The translations under genes were made by a program, and so were the position numbers. Below the pieces are notes generated by a model, which saw only the letters and a program-made list of their open reading frames with translations, did no database searches and was not told the DNA's origin. Shown here piece after piece: positions 25,173-34,285 of a stretch of DNA of 64,000 nt; position 1 is the first letter of the stretch, and the number at the start of each line of letters is the position of its first letter. Source of the DNA: UBA12087 sp964370815 (GTDB lineage: Bacteria > Chloroflexota > Anaerolineae > Anaerolineales > Villigracilaceae). Location: positions 1-64,000 of the forward strand of contig CAYJKQ010000011.1 in assembly GCA_964370815.1 (NCBI GenBank), given 5' to 3'.

Positions 25173-26618
25173 ATGAAAACGATATTAATCCTCCTGGATC
25201 ATGGGTTGGCACATGCTTATTTCTTTGAGACCGACCTGGCGCAGCAATTGACCCGCAACAGGTTGCGCCTGGTGTTCCTTGTTCCGGAGAATATGCAAGG
25301 TTTGCTTCAGCAGAAATACCCCGGGGAGAATCTCATCTTTGAATCGATGCGCGAGAAGGAAATATCTGCCTACCGCAAGGCGCACCAGGAGGGAATCCAG
25401 GAATTGTATGAATATGTGCGCCGGGTTGGCATGTCTGGCAAGGGACCACTATCCTACGTGGATACAGCCAAACACCGCAAGGAGTTTGAGGCACGTGGAC
25501 GGCGCAAGTGGCAGTTGATCCTGCTGCGCCCGTTCATTCAGCTTATGCGCCGGTCGCAAACGGTACGGAATGCTTTTCGTCGATATTTTCAAGACCGGTT
25601 TTCACCGGACTTGTATGCCGACCTGTTCGACAAATATCAACCTGAACTGGTGGTTTCAAATATGGCTGGCTGGCGCATGGACCAATACCTGCTGCGCGAG
25701 GCCAACCGGCGTGGCATCGCCACGGCAGTGGTGATCGTCGGTTGGGATAATCCCAGCAGCCAGGGTCTGCCCGGCGCAGATATTGATCATTTCAACGTCT
25801 GGTCCGAGATCCAGAAGCATGAGCTGGTGACATCTTCTGATATAGTGCCAGACAGCATCCATGTGGGTGGGATGCCTCTCTTTGACAGCTATATCAACCG
25901 CAAATGGGTAATCCCCCGCCATGAATATTTCGAGATTCACGGGTTGGATCCCAATAAAAAACTGATCGCTTTTGCTGCTACCGGATTGAATTTTTCACCC
26001 AACTCACATATGATCAAGGCCCTGGCGGAGCTGGTTGGTAACCAGCAATTGAGTCAACCCTGCCAGTTATTGATCCGCCTACACCCCAACCACTTTAAGA
26101 ATGTGCCGCGTTACAAGCGTGAAGCCGAGGCAATCCATGAATTGGCCAGGCGCTACCCGCATATTCATATTGTGGAGCCGCGTGAAATGCCTGGTGATCT
26201 GGAGCGGTATGCAGGTGAAGATTACCCGGAGAAAGCCTCCATGATGGCTCATTGTGATGTCCTTGTGACACTATATTCCACCATGGTGGTGGAGGTAGCC
26301 ATCCAGGACAAACCGATCGTGAATGCCTGCCTGCCCACCAACGAAGGTTATGGAGATGATTTTTGGGTGCCTATTCTGGATGTGCCCATGTTCCCGACTT
26401 CAAGACGGGTCAATGCCAGTGGTGCTGGCAGGCTGGCCCGCAGCAAAGATGAGCTGCAGCAAATCCTTAGCGCTTACCTGCTTGACCCAACCCTGGATGC
26501 AGACCAGCGCCACCAATTCCTTCTGCAGGAACTGACTTTTTTGAATGGAGAAGCCACCACCAGGACCGCGAAATTTCTTTTGGACCTGGTAAATCTTCCC
26601 CATCAATACATCAAGTGA
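25173..26618 (+). CDS. GT-B-like surface glycan transferase, 481 aa
   Basis: The N-terminal domain has ILILLDHGLAHAYFFETDLAQQL and ELVVSNMAGWRMDQYLLREANRRGIATAVVIVGWDN. The C-terminal domain has CQLLIRLHPNHFKNVPR (HP motif), HIVEPRE, and MAHCDVLVTLYSTMVVEVAIQDKPIV, which resembles the phospho-recognition end of CDP-glycerol transferases and capsule enzymes. There is no signal peptide or membrane helix. It probably transfers an activated unit to the glycan. It shares architecture, but little detailed sequence, with 17637 and 39839. Confidence 0.68.
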   Translation: MKTILILLDHGLAHAYFFETDLAQQLTRNRLRLVFLVPENMQGLLQQKYPGENLIFESMREKEISAYRKAHQEGIQELYEYVRRVGMSGKGPLSYVDTAKHRKEFEARGRRKWQLILLRPFIQLMRRSQTVRNAFRRYFQDRFSPDLYADLFDKYQPELVVSNMAGWRMDQYLLREANRRGIATAVVIVGWDNPSSQGLPGADIDHFNVWSEIQKHELVTSSDIVPDSIHVGGMPLFDSYINRKWVIPRHEYFEIHGLDPNKKLIAFAATGLNFSPNSHMIKALAELVGNQQLSQPCQLLIRLHPNHFKNVPRYKREAEAIHELARRYPHIHIVEPREMPGDLERYAGEDYPEKASMMAHCDVLVTLYSTMVVEVAIQDKPIVNACLPTNEGYGDDFWVPILDVPMFPTSRRVNASGAGRLARSKDELQQILSAYLLDPTLDADQRHQFLLQELTFLNGEATTRTAKFLLDLVNLPHQYIK

Positions 26619-26628
26619 GGAACCATAA

Positions 26629-28356
26629 ATGAATGAAAAAATAAAATCTCTCTTTGTCTCCCCGGATCTTTCGATCCTGGCTGCAATGGACGTTATCGAA
26701 AATGCTCCCCCGCATTCAGGCATCTCCGGCATTGCCATTGTTGTAGATCCTGAAAATCATCTGTTGGGTGTGGTTACCGATGGGGATATTCGCTCGGCTA
26801 TATTGCACAAGATCAGCCTGGATGGAAAAGTATCTTCCATCATGACAAAAGATCCCATAACCGTAGCCAGTCATGCCAACTTGATGCACATGTATCAAGA
26901 GGCTATGGACCTGCTTAAAGGTCGCACACGCATGCTGGATCGCGCCGCTGGCAAGATCCTGGTCATTGACGAGGAGCGCCGGGTGGAGGATATCGTTTCG
27001 CTGCTCTCCTTGTGGCAGCAAGCCGATATCAAGACCAAGAAAGTGGCAGTGCTGGGATTGGGTTTTGTAGGGTTGACCCTGGCAGTGGTCCTGGCGGATG
27101 CCGGATTCCAAGTTTTGGGCATCGAGTCCCAAAAATCGGTGGTTGAAATGCTCAGAAAGAGCACCCCCCATTTTTACGAAGCCGGGCTTGCCAACCAGTT
27201 GCGCGCCCATATCGGCAGGAATCTGGAGGTTGAGAACAAGCTGACCGATAGTTCCTGCGATGTGTACATTGTCTCGGTTGGCACCCCCATTGATGAGAAC
27301 CACCAACCCGTCATGGGCTTTGTGGAAGAAGCCTGCCGAGCCATTGGGAGGGTCATGAAATCCGGCGATACCATCATGCTGCGCTCGACAGTGCCGGTTG
27401 GAACAACCCGCAATGTCTGTTTACCCATCCTGGAACAGGAATCGGGTCTGGCGGCTGGTCGCGACTTTTCCCTTGTTTTCGCCCCGGAAAGAACTGTGGC
27501 TGGCAAGGCTTTGAAAGAGCTGCGCGCCCTGCCCCAGATCATCGGTGCATTGGACAGCCAGGGGGCGGAAGTGGCTACTGCCATGTATCGTGAGATCACC
27601 CCGACCATTATCAACTTGGATTCCATTGAAGAAGCCGAGATGGTCAAGCTTGTCAATAATACTTTTCGGGATACCATCTTTGCATTTTCCAATGAAGTTG
27701 CCCTGGTGTGTGACAGTTATAACCTGGACGCCATCAAGGTCATCACAGCCGCCAATGAAGGCTACCCCCGTGATCCCGTGCCGCTGCCAAGCCCGGGTGT
27801 GGGTGGGGTTTGTTTGAAGAAAGATCCCTACCTGCTGCAGGTGTCCGCACAGGCTAAGAACATTGAAACGACCATCCTGGGGCGTAGCCGGATCGTTAAT
27901 GAATATATGCCCATGCATGTTTACCAGAAATTTGCACGTTTCTGTGCCAGGAATGGGATTAAATTGTCGGAAGCGCGTGTCTTCATAGCCGGTTTTGCCT
28001 TCAAGGGCTGGCCGGAAACCTCGGATATGCGCGATTCACCCACGCTGGAATTGGTCAGATTGCTGAACAAGGCTGGCGTGAGGATCGTTGGATTTGACCC
28101 GGTCGTCAAGCTGGAAAACCTGGATATGCTGGAAGGCATCCAGAGTGTCTCATTGGAAGATGGATTCAAGGATGCGGATGCCATTTTTATCATGAACAAT
28201 CATCCCTCCTACGAAGATTGGAGCCTGATATCCCTATTGGAGACGATGAAGAAACCCGGACTGTTCGTGGATGGCTGGTCCATGTTCCGCATGGATGAGA
28301 TCGTGCATGTGGAGGGGATCAATTATAGTTCGGTCAGCAAGGATTGGTGGGAGTAA
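26629..28356 (+). CDS. CBS-pair / nucleotide-sugar dehydrogenase fusion
   Basis: The protein has 575 aa, about 130-150 longer than ordinary UDP-ManNAc or UDP-glucose dehydrogenases. Residues 1-125 form a CBS pair: GIAIVVDPENHLLGVVTDGDIRSAI and VSSIMTKDPITV closely resemble the N-terminal CBS of PtmE-type nucleotidyltransferases. From about residue 138 the dehydrogenase starts (KVAVLGLGFVGLTLAVVLAD). SVGTPIDE, FAPERT, AEMVKLVNNTFRDTIFAFSNE and GGVCLKKDP with catalytic Cys395 follow, then FKGWPETSDMRDSP. It should oxidise a nucleotide sugar twice to a uronate. The CBS pair could give adenylate-dependent control (inference). Confidence 0.85.
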   Translation: MNEKIKSLFVSPDLSILAAMDVIENAPPHSGISGIAIVVDPENHLLGVVTDGDIRSAILHKISLDGKVSSIMTKDPITVASHANLMHMYQEAMDLLKGRTRMLDRAAGKILVIDEERRVEDIVSLLSLWQQADIKTKKVAVLGLGFVGLTLAVVLADAGFQVLGIESQKSVVEMLRKSTPHFYEAGLANQLRAHIGRNLEVENKLTDSSCDVYIVSVGTPIDENHQPVMGFVEEACRAIGRVMKSGDTIMLRSTVPVGTTRNVCLPILEQESGLAAGRDFSLVFAPERTVAGKALKELRALPQIIGALDSQGAEVATAMYREITPTIINLDSIEEAEMVKLVNNTFRDTIFAFSNEVALVCDSYNLDAIKVITAANEGYPRDPVPLPSPGVGGVCLKKDPYLLQVSAQAKNIETTILGRSRIVNEYMPMHVYQKFARFCARNGIKLSEARVFIAGFAFKGWPETSDMRDSPTLELVRLLNKAGVRIVGFDPVVKLENLDMLEGIQSVSLEDGFKDADAIFIMNNHPSYEDWSLISLLETMKKPGLFVDGWSMFRMDEIVHVEGINYSSVSKDWWE

Positions 28357-28364
28357 ACAGGCAG

Positions 28365-29468
28365 ATGTTGCCCATGTCTGTTACCTCTGTTTTCGTGGTC
28401 ATCCTGGCTGGTGGTCAGGGCACGCGTCTCTGGCCGATCAGCCGGAAAGCGCACCCCAAACAATTTTTGGATCTGACGGGAAATGGACGAAGCCTGCTCC
28501 AGGAGACAGTGCGCAGAGCGTTGGAATTAACAGGTTCCATTCGCCAGGTGTTGGTGCTGACCCAGTCTGCCCATGCCAGCCTGGTGCGTGAACAGGTGGC
28601 TGCCTTACCGGAAGAAAACCTGTTGATAGAACCGGTGGGTCGCAATACTGCCAGCAGCCTGGGATTGGCAGCTGTTTCTCTTTCACAAGAATTGGGTAGT
28701 CCGGGATCTTCCAGTGCTGTCATGCTGACCCTGCCGGTTGACCACATGTTTAAAGATGAAGAACCCTGGTACAAAGCTGTACGAATAGCGATTGATGTTG
28801 CCAGGCAGACGAACAGTCTGGTAGCCATAGGACTCCAGCCGAGCTATCCCGCCACCGGTTTTGGATACCAGCATCTGGGTGACACAATAGACCTGGATCT
28901 ACCGTTGGCGGTGCATACCATCCAGGAATTTGTCGAGAAGCCTTCCAAAGAGGTGGCACAGACCTTTCTTGAGAGTGGTCAATACCTGTGGAATACGGGT
29001 ACGTATGCCTGGAAGGTGGATGTTTTTTTGGCTGCGCTTGAACTACATGCTCCGCAATTATTCTCCGATCTTAGGTCGCTTGGCAGCCCGCTGGATGCAG
29101 CCTTATTGACCAAGGTCTACCCGACTTTCGCCAACATCTCGGTCGACCGTGCTGTAATGGAAAAAGCGGAAAATGTGCTGACAGTACGGGCGAATTTTGA
29201 AAGGATCGATGTCGGTTCACTGGGGTCGTTGTCCGAGATCTGGCAGTCCGATGCCAAGGGAAATGTCAGTATGGGCCAGGTGTTCGCCCAGGACAGTCAG
29301 GACAACATTGTTTACAGCGATCATGGACTGGTCACATTGCTGGGGGTAAAAGATCTGATCGTGATCAGGGCAGGTGAGATCATCCTGGTTTGCCCGAAGG
29401 ATAAAGCTCAGGAGATCAAGAATGTTGTCGCTGAATTAACCCGGCGTGGACAGGAAGCGTACTTATAA
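28365..29468 (+). CDS. manC: mannose-1-phosphate guanylyltransferase
   Basis: The protein has about 367 aa. FVVILAGGQGTRLWPISRKAHPKQFLDL is the pyrophosphorylase signature. EPVGRNTASSLGLAA, PVDHMF, FVEKPS and YLWNTGTYAWK are diagnostic for GDP-mannose pyrophosphorylase. The C-terminal phosphomannose isomerase domain of bifunctional ManC is absent. It makes GDP-mannose, the substrate of Gmd at 1455. Start candidates are TTG 28344 (overlapping the previous gene), ATG 28365 and ATG 28374; I chose 28365, with 28374 equally possible since the conserved fold begins after it. Confidence 0.9.
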   Translation: MLPMSVTSVFVVILAGGQGTRLWPISRKAHPKQFLDLTGNGRSLLQETVRRALELTGSIRQVLVLTQSAHASLVREQVAALPEENLLIEPVGRNTASSLGLAAVSLSQELGSPGSSSAVMLTLPVDHMFKDEEPWYKAVRIAIDVARQTNSLVAIGLQPSYPATGFGYQHLGDTIDLDLPLAVHTIQEFVEKPSKEVAQTFLESGQYLWNTGTYAWKVDVFLAALELHAPQLFSDLRSLGSPLDAALLTKVYPTFANISVDRAVMEKAENVLTVRANFERIDVGSLGSLSEIWQSDAKGNVSMGQVFAQDSQDNIVYSDHGLVTLLGVKDLIVIRAGEIILVCPKDKAQEIKNVVAELTRRGQEAYL

Positions 29469-29469
29469 A

Positions 29470-30219
29470 ATGATGGGAGTTCAAGGAAAATTGGAAACAA
29501 AGTTGGTGCGGGCTGTGCTGTTCGATTGGGATGGAACCCTGGTGAATTCGCTGGATGTCAAAATTCGCAATGCTGGCATATTGTTTCATCAACGTTTTAA
29601 CCTTTCTCCCGGGCAGGTGGAAAAGGCTTACCGGGTTCATTCGGGCATTCCGCGCCGCCAGTTGTTCGATACCATCCTGACAGACCTGGGAAAATCCGCG
29701 CTGAATGACGAGGAATTTTCTTTACTCAGCCAGGTATTCTCAGATGCGAACCGGGACACCTTACAGGATCGCTCAATACAAGGTTTGATACCAGCAGCAA
29801 CCCCGTTGATTCTTGAGAAATTGTTTCAAATAGGCTGCCTGTTGTTTGTCTCCAGTTCTGCCGCGACAGATGAGATCAAGGATATAGCAGGAAACCTGGG
29901 GCTGGCTGATTATTTTTTTAGATCGGGTGGAGATATCTTTGGTTCACATCCCGGTTTCAATAAGGGCAGTCAGCATGTTGAATATATCTGCGCCTCGCAT
30001 AATTTAGGTGTGGATGAGCTTGTGTTCGTGGGTGATGACCCGGCTGATATCCGCCTGGGTCAGGCTGCCGGAGTTTTCACCATCGCACGGGCAGGCACGT
30101 ATTCTTCTGCCACCCTACAAACCTATAAACCGGATGCCATTATTAAATCTTTGGATGAATTGACCACTTTACCCGGGATTTCTTTTGTGAAATTTGCCAG
30201 GCAAAACCTTGCAGATTGA
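29470..30219 (+). CDS. HAD-superfamily phosphatase
   Basis: The protein has 249 aa from ATG 29470, one base after the manC stop; a GTG at 29446 would overlap manC. HAD motif I is VLFDWDGTL (D19 and D21), motif II is LLFVSSSAA, and a lysine in FNKGSQHVEY and motif IV VFVGDDPADI complete the set. An alpha-helical cap lies between motifs I and II, so the substrate should be a small phosphorylated molecule such as a sugar phosphate. Placed just before a NeuB gene, it could dephosphorylate a 9-phosphate nonulosonate or a hexose phosphate (inference). Confidence 0.8.
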   Translation: MMGVQGKLETKLVRAVLFDWDGTLVNSLDVKIRNAGILFHQRFNLSPGQVEKAYRVHSGIPRRQLFDTILTDLGKSALNDEEFSLLSQVFSDANRDTLQDRSIQGLIPAATPLILEKLFQIGCLLFVSSSAATDEIKDIAGNLGLADYFFRSGGDIFGSHPGFNKGSQHVEYICASHNLGVDELVFVGDDPADIRLGQAAGVFTIARAGTYSSATLQTYKPDAIIKSLDELTTLPGISFVKFARQNLAD

Positions 30220-30270
30220 ACTTCAACTATTAATGGAAAATGGATGAATTATCAATTAAAAGGGAGCAGG

Positions 30271-30332
30271 AGGGGGTGGTGGTTATGAACACCACAACTA
30301 TCACCTCCCTTCTTCCCCGAATTTTAGGGAAG
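30271..30332 (+). promoter_or_regulatory. two tandem hairpins in the leader of the second NeuB gene
   Basis: In the 135-base gap before 30355, GTGGTG (30276-30281) pairs with CACCAC (30290-30295). AGGGG (30271-30275) can extend it to the CACCTCCCT at 30302-30310. A second stem, CTTCCC (30312-30317) with GGGAAG (30327-30332), follows. A-rich sequence and AAGGAGA then lead to the ATG. No T run is present, so these look like 5' leader structures rather than a terminator. Confidence 0.5.
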
Positions 30333-30354
30333 AAAAAAAAATTAAGGAGAGTAA

Positions 30355-31326
30355 ATGCAATTCAATACACCTGTAATTATTGCTGAGTTTTGTCAGAACC
30401 ACAAAGGAGACCGGGAGCTGCTCTCGGATATGATCTGGGCAGCTGCTGAAGCCGGTGCCACCTTTGCCAAGATCCAATCCATGCTGGCGGACGATCTGAC
30501 TTATCGTGAGAGATTTGAGACCGGTGCATGGGACGGTGAACGCCAGGTCACCATCAAACGACCTTACCAACCAGAATATGATCGTCTCAAGCCGATGGAT
30601 ATGAGTGATGAGGATCATGTCTGGTTTGCCGAAGAATGCAGGCAGGCAGGTATCCAACCTCTCACCACGGTGTTCTCACGCTCACGTATTCCATTCATTG
30701 CAAGCTTGGGTTGGGAAGCTGTCAAGATCGCCAGTTATGATTGTGCCAGCCTGCCCATGCTGCAAGAGTTGAAAGATAATTTCAAACACCTCTTCATCTC
30801 TACCGGGGCAACCTATGACTCGGAGATCCAGCAGGCAGCCGACCTTTTGTTGGGTACCTCGTTCAGCTTCTTGCATGCGGTTACCATTTACCCCACCCCG
30901 TTGAACGAATTTCACCTGGCACGCATGGAACATCTACGCCAGTTCACCGATTCGGTCGGTTTGAGTGATCACAGCCTGGTGGCACGCGATGGCATTAAAG
31001 CCTCCCTGGTGGCGCTCAGCCTGGGAGCTAATGTGATCGAACGGCATTTTTCAGTTCTGCCTGCCGATGCCACCAAAGACGGTCCGGTCTCAATTAACCC
31101 CAAGCAGCTTAAACAACTGGTGGATTTCAGCCTGATGCCCAAGGGAATCCAGGCAGAGATCGTGCACCTTGAAATCCCGGAGTACGAGCAGACCCTGGGT
31201 TTGAGCTCGCGCGACCTCAGCCCTGCTGAAGAACTCAACCGTGATTATTACCGCGGGCGTTTTGCCAGCCGGGTGGGCAAGGAGATCATCTACAACTGGG
31301 AAGACAAACCAGTCTTCCAAGACTAG
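30355..31326 (+). CDS. divergent NeuB-family synthase without SAF domain (copy B)
   Basis: The protein has 323 aa. IIAEFCQNHKGDRELLSDMIWAAAEAGATFAKIQ, TTVFSRSRIPF, VKIASYDC, HLFISTGATYDSEI and ANVIERHFSV place it in the NeuB TIM-barrel family. It differs from copies A and C: the usual S-D-H-T-x-G becomes SDHSLVARDG, the GPDH after the ERHF is replaced by DGPVS, and the protein stops without the C-terminal SAF lid. It probably still condenses PEP with a sugar, perhaps a different one. The next gene encodes a CMP-acylneuraminate synthetase, so the two form a synthase-activation pair. A ribosome site (AAGGAGA) supports the start. Confidence 0.8.
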   Translation: MQFNTPVIIAEFCQNHKGDRELLSDMIWAAAEAGATFAKIQSMLADDLTYRERFETGAWDGERQVTIKRPYQPEYDRLKPMDMSDEDHVWFAEECRQAGIQPLTTVFSRSRIPFIASLGWEAVKIASYDCASLPMLQELKDNFKHLFISTGATYDSEIQQAADLLLGTSFSFLHAVTIYPTPLNEFHLARMEHLRQFTDSVGLSDHSLVARDGIKASLVALSLGANVIERHFSVLPADATKDGPVSINPKQLKQLVDFSLMPKGIQAEIVHLEIPEYEQTLGLSSRDLSPAEELNRDYYRGRFASRVGKEIIYNWEDKPVFQD

Positions 31327-31384
31327 GATACGGAAAGAAAAAATATAAGTAAACAGATATACTTAACTATTCAAGGAATGTAGG

Positions 31385-32110
31385 ATGACTGAAATGAGCA
31401 AACCCAAAATTTTAGGCGTGATCCCTGCCCGCGGGGGTTCAAAATCTGTGCCCCACAAGAATCTGGCACCCCTGAATGGCAAACCGATGATGGTTTACAC
31501 GATCGAGGCAGCCCAGAACAGTCAGTTGATGACCCATTTTGTGGTCTCATCTGAAGATGAGAAGATCATCCAGGTTGCCCGCCAGTATGGAGCACCAGCG
31601 CCTTTTATCCGTCCGGCGGAATTTGCAACAGATGAAGCTCCCAGCCTGCCGGTCGTGCAGCATGCTGTCCGCGAAATGGAATCCAGATTGGACATCGTTT
31701 TTGATTATGTTGTCATGTTGCAAGCCACTTCCCCGTTGCGGACCGGGGCTGATATTGATACCGCCCTGGAGAAACTGATCCGCACCGGGGCAGATTCGGT
31801 GGTTAGTGTAGTGCGCATTGCCCATCATCACCCGGCTCGCATGCGATTTATAGAAGACGACCTTCTGGTGCAATTGCCGATGGGCGAGCAAAAGGAATTG
31901 CAACGCCGCCAGGATCTGCCCCCGGTCTACATCCGCAATGGTGCTATTTTCGCCACCAGGCGTGAGGTGGTCATGGAGAAGAACAGTTTCCTGGGCAAGG
32001 TCAGCCGCCCGTATCTCATGCCTGAAAGCCGTTCGGCCAACGTGGATACAAAATTTGACTTCCTGGTGGTGGAAGTGATGATGCAGCACCCGGAAAAAGT
32101 GGAAGATTAA
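31385..32110 (+). CDS. neuA: CMP-nonulosonate (acylneuraminate) cytidylyltransferase, copy 1
   Basis: The protein has 241 aa. ILGVIPARGGSKSVPHKNLAPLNGKPMM is the CTP-binding loop of NeuA-type enzymes. VVSSEDEKI, FIRPAEFATDEAPS, MLQATSPLRTGADID, PPVYIRNGAIFATRR and a final VDTKFDFLVVEVMM complete the family pattern. It activates a nonulosonic acid with CTP in the cytoplasm. It follows NeuB copy B by 58 bases, consistent with using its product. A GGAATG-like site before the start is modest, but the ATG is the only sensible one. Confidence 0.9.
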   Translation: MTEMSKPKILGVIPARGGSKSVPHKNLAPLNGKPMMVYTIEAAQNSQLMTHFVVSSEDEKIIQVARQYGAPAPFIRPAEFATDEAPSLPVVQHAVREMESRLDIVFDYVVMLQATSPLRTGADIDTALEKLIRTGADSVVSVVRIAHHHPARMRFIEDDLLVQLPMGEQKELQRRQDLPPVYIRNGAIFATRREVVMEKNSFLGKVSRPYLMPESRSANVDTKFDFLVVEVMMQHPEKVED

Positions 32111-32152
32111 GAGCTCCGCCCGGAAGGGCAGCAGGTAATAATTAAGGAAATC

Positions 32153-33106
32153 ATGCGTAAAGGTCAAAATCCAGCAAAATCAGTCGACCAGGTTGTCAAA
32201 CCTCAGCGGATCACCGTTGCCCTGCTGAATTACATCCCTTTCCTTTCCGGTTTCTATACAGAAGCATTGGACGTTCTCAAAATCAGCCTTTCTTCCATGC
32301 GCAACCATGCAGGGCTGCCGTTCGACTTGCTGGTCTTTGATAATGGGTCGTGTGATGAAGTTCGCGATTTTCTGGCTGCAGAAAGATCAGCTGGGCGAAT
32401 TCAATACCTGCTGCTTTCTGAAAAGAATATCGGCAAAGGTGGAGCCTGGAACATCATCTTTGCTGGTTCTCCGGGGGAGATCATCTCTTATACAGATAGC
32501 GATGTTCTTTTTTATCCGAACTGGTTAAGCCGTTCGGTGGAGATACTGGAGACGTTCCCCAATGTTGGCATGGTGACAGCCCGGCCCTTTCGCACCAATT
32601 TGGAGCTTTACCAGGCAACGCTGGAGTGGGCGCGCGGCGATGGATCCGTAAAACTGGAATCCGGTCAATTCATTCCGTGGGAAACTTTTTGGGAATTCAA
32701 TCTCTCTCTCGGGCAGGAAGAGTCAATCAACAGGGATCTGTACGCTTCCAGCCTGGATTGGCGGATAACCTACAAGGGGCTGACAGCTTTTGTGGGAGCG
32801 TCACACTGGCAATTTACTGCATATAAATCTGTGTTACAGCAATTCATCCCCTTTGATATGGATAAACCGATGGGGCAGGTCCGGCAGCTGGATCAACGCC
32901 TTAATGCCAGTGGTCTGCTGCGCCTGATGGTTTCCGACCCTTTGACCATGAATCTCTCGAATTCGGTCGATTTTGTCAAAGGCGATAATCCGATTCCCAG
33001 TGCCAGCAGACTAACTTCAGGCACGACACGTTTTGTGAACCTGCCTTTTATCAAAAAAATATTACTGGCAATATATGACCAGATCTTTAAATGGTATTAT
33101 GTTTAG
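32153..33106 (+). CDS. GT2 family glycosyltransferase
   Basis: The protein has 317 aa. After a basic N-terminal tail of about 18 residues, ITVALLNYIPFLSGFYTEALDVLKISL begins the GT-A domain. LLVFDNGSCDEV, SEKNIGKGGAWNIIF and YTDSDVLFYPNWL (acidic metal site) follow. A longer insert around residues 155-215 (aspartate- and tryptophan-rich) gives acceptor specificity. The enzyme is inverting and cytoplasmic; donor unknown. It lies after a NeuB-NeuA pair and before two methyltransferases, so it may act on a methylated unit. The ribosome site AAGGA sits before the ATG. Confidence 0.82.
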   Translation: MRKGQNPAKSVDQVVKPQRITVALLNYIPFLSGFYTEALDVLKISLSSMRNHAGLPFDLLVFDNGSCDEVRDFLAAERSAGRIQYLLLSEKNIGKGGAWNIIFAGSPGEIISYTDSDVLFYPNWLSRSVEILETFPNVGMVTARPFRTNLELYQATLEWARGDGSVKLESGQFIPWETFWEFNLSLGQEESINRDLYASSLDWRITYKGLTAFVGASHWQFTAYKSVLQQFIPFDMDKPMGQVRQLDQRLNASGLLRLMVSDPLTMNLSNSVDFVKGDNPIPSASRLTSGTTRFVNLPFIKKILLAIYDQIFKWYYV

Positions 33107-33210
33107 AAATAGTTTTTATTCAGCGATGATGATCTTTGGATAACCCCAGGTCTTCCCCTAATTATTGAGAAGATACTTAATAAAAAGAGCAGACATTTTA
33201 GGAGTATTTT

Positions 33211-34224
33211 ATGGGACAGGATAATACTGAATTTGCAGAAAAATATATAAGGGAACTGGAGGAAGTTGCCTGTAATGCCTGTGGATCGTTGGAGCAGGAA
33301 TTAGTCGCAAATCGTGAACGCTTTGGATTGCCGCTGCGGACAGTCATCTGTAAGAATTGCGGGTTAATATACATCAATCCACGTCCAACCAAGGAAATGT
33401 ATGCGGAGTTCTACAAGAGTGATTATCGCAAAGCAGTTTCCGGTTCTGACGAAGGCGATGACGCTCAATTTCAGAAGGAATTTAATTTTGCCAGTTACGC
33501 CAGCCTGCCAGTCCTTAAGAAGTTTCTTCCAGATTGGTCGCCAAAAACAATCATGGAATTAGGCAGCAGTTATGGTGGTGTGTTATCCGCTCATCTTCAG
33601 AATTACCCCGGGAGTATTGGCTTCGGAGTCGAACCATTGCTCAAGATTGGAGAGTATGCCCGTCAGCGTACCGGGGCGACAATATACACCAGTCTCTTCG
33701 AAGATTACAAGCCGGAAAGCAGATATGACCTGGTCATCCTTTCACGCACCCTGAACCACACCCTGGACCCGAAGGAGAACCTGACCAAAGTAGGACGCAT
33801 GTTGACTGAAAATGGCATATTTGCGCTCATTCTTCAGGACCCGATCTCCAACACCATTCATATCCCCTTCGAACGGGTGACCGAGATGACACACCCGTAT
33901 ATGTTCACGATCGAAAGTATCAAATATCTGCTGGGATTATCGGGACTGGAAGTGGTCGGGGTACAGGATGAGTATATCGATGCACGCCGGATGACCCGGC
34001 GCGATTACCGCAAACTATCCTTCGGGTACATGGTCGTGTTGTCGCGGCTCCAGAAACAGGGGCAGGTAATTGATAATAAACCGGACTACCACGAAATTTT
34101 GGAGCGTATTCGCGCCAACCAGAAAGCCTGTCTGGAGCATGGTGATTTTATTGACCGCTGGCGAAAACCTACAGTATTGATGCGCGCCTACCGCAAAGCG
34201 CTGAATCTGGCTGGATTGTGGTAA
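33211..34224 (+). CDS. SAM-dependent methyltransferase with N-terminal zinc knuckle
   Basis: The protein has 337 aa. The N-terminus carries CNACGS and, about 30 residues on, CKNCGLIYINPRPT, a four-cysteine zinc site common in sugar C-methyltransferases and methyltransferases of glycan loci. SAM motif I is IMELGSSYGGVLSAHL, followed by GFGVEPLLKIGEYA and DLVILSRTLNHTLDPKENL. A C-terminal 'IIDRWRK'-type tail is rich in basic residues. It probably methylates a nucleotide sugar or a glycan residue. It is followed by a second enzyme of the same design (34286). A ribosome site AGGAG precedes the ATG. Confidence 0.8.
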   Translation: MGQDNTEFAEKYIRELEEVACNACGSLEQELVANRERFGLPLRTVICKNCGLIYINPRPTKEMYAEFYKSDYRKAVSGSDEGDDAQFQKEFNFASYASLPVLKKFLPDWSPKTIMELGSSYGGVLSAHLQNYPGSIGFGVEPLLKIGEYARQRTGATIYTSLFEDYKPESRYDLVILSRTLNHTLDPKENLTKVGRMLTENGIFALILQDPISNTIHIPFERVTEMTHPYMFTIESIKYLLGLSGLEVVGVQDEYIDARRMTRRDYRKLSFGYMVVLSRLQKQGQVIDNKPDYHEILERIRANQKACLEHGDFIDRWRKPTVLMRAYRKALNLAGLW

Positions 34225-34285
34225 TAATAGACTTAAATATATCTCATTACCAACAGGATCTGAAAAAAAGTCCAATTGAGAATTT

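Noticed and set aside
28344..28364. TTG start for manC
   Set aside because: It would overlap the dehydrogenase gene and adds seven residues with no family character; an ATG lies 21 bases on.
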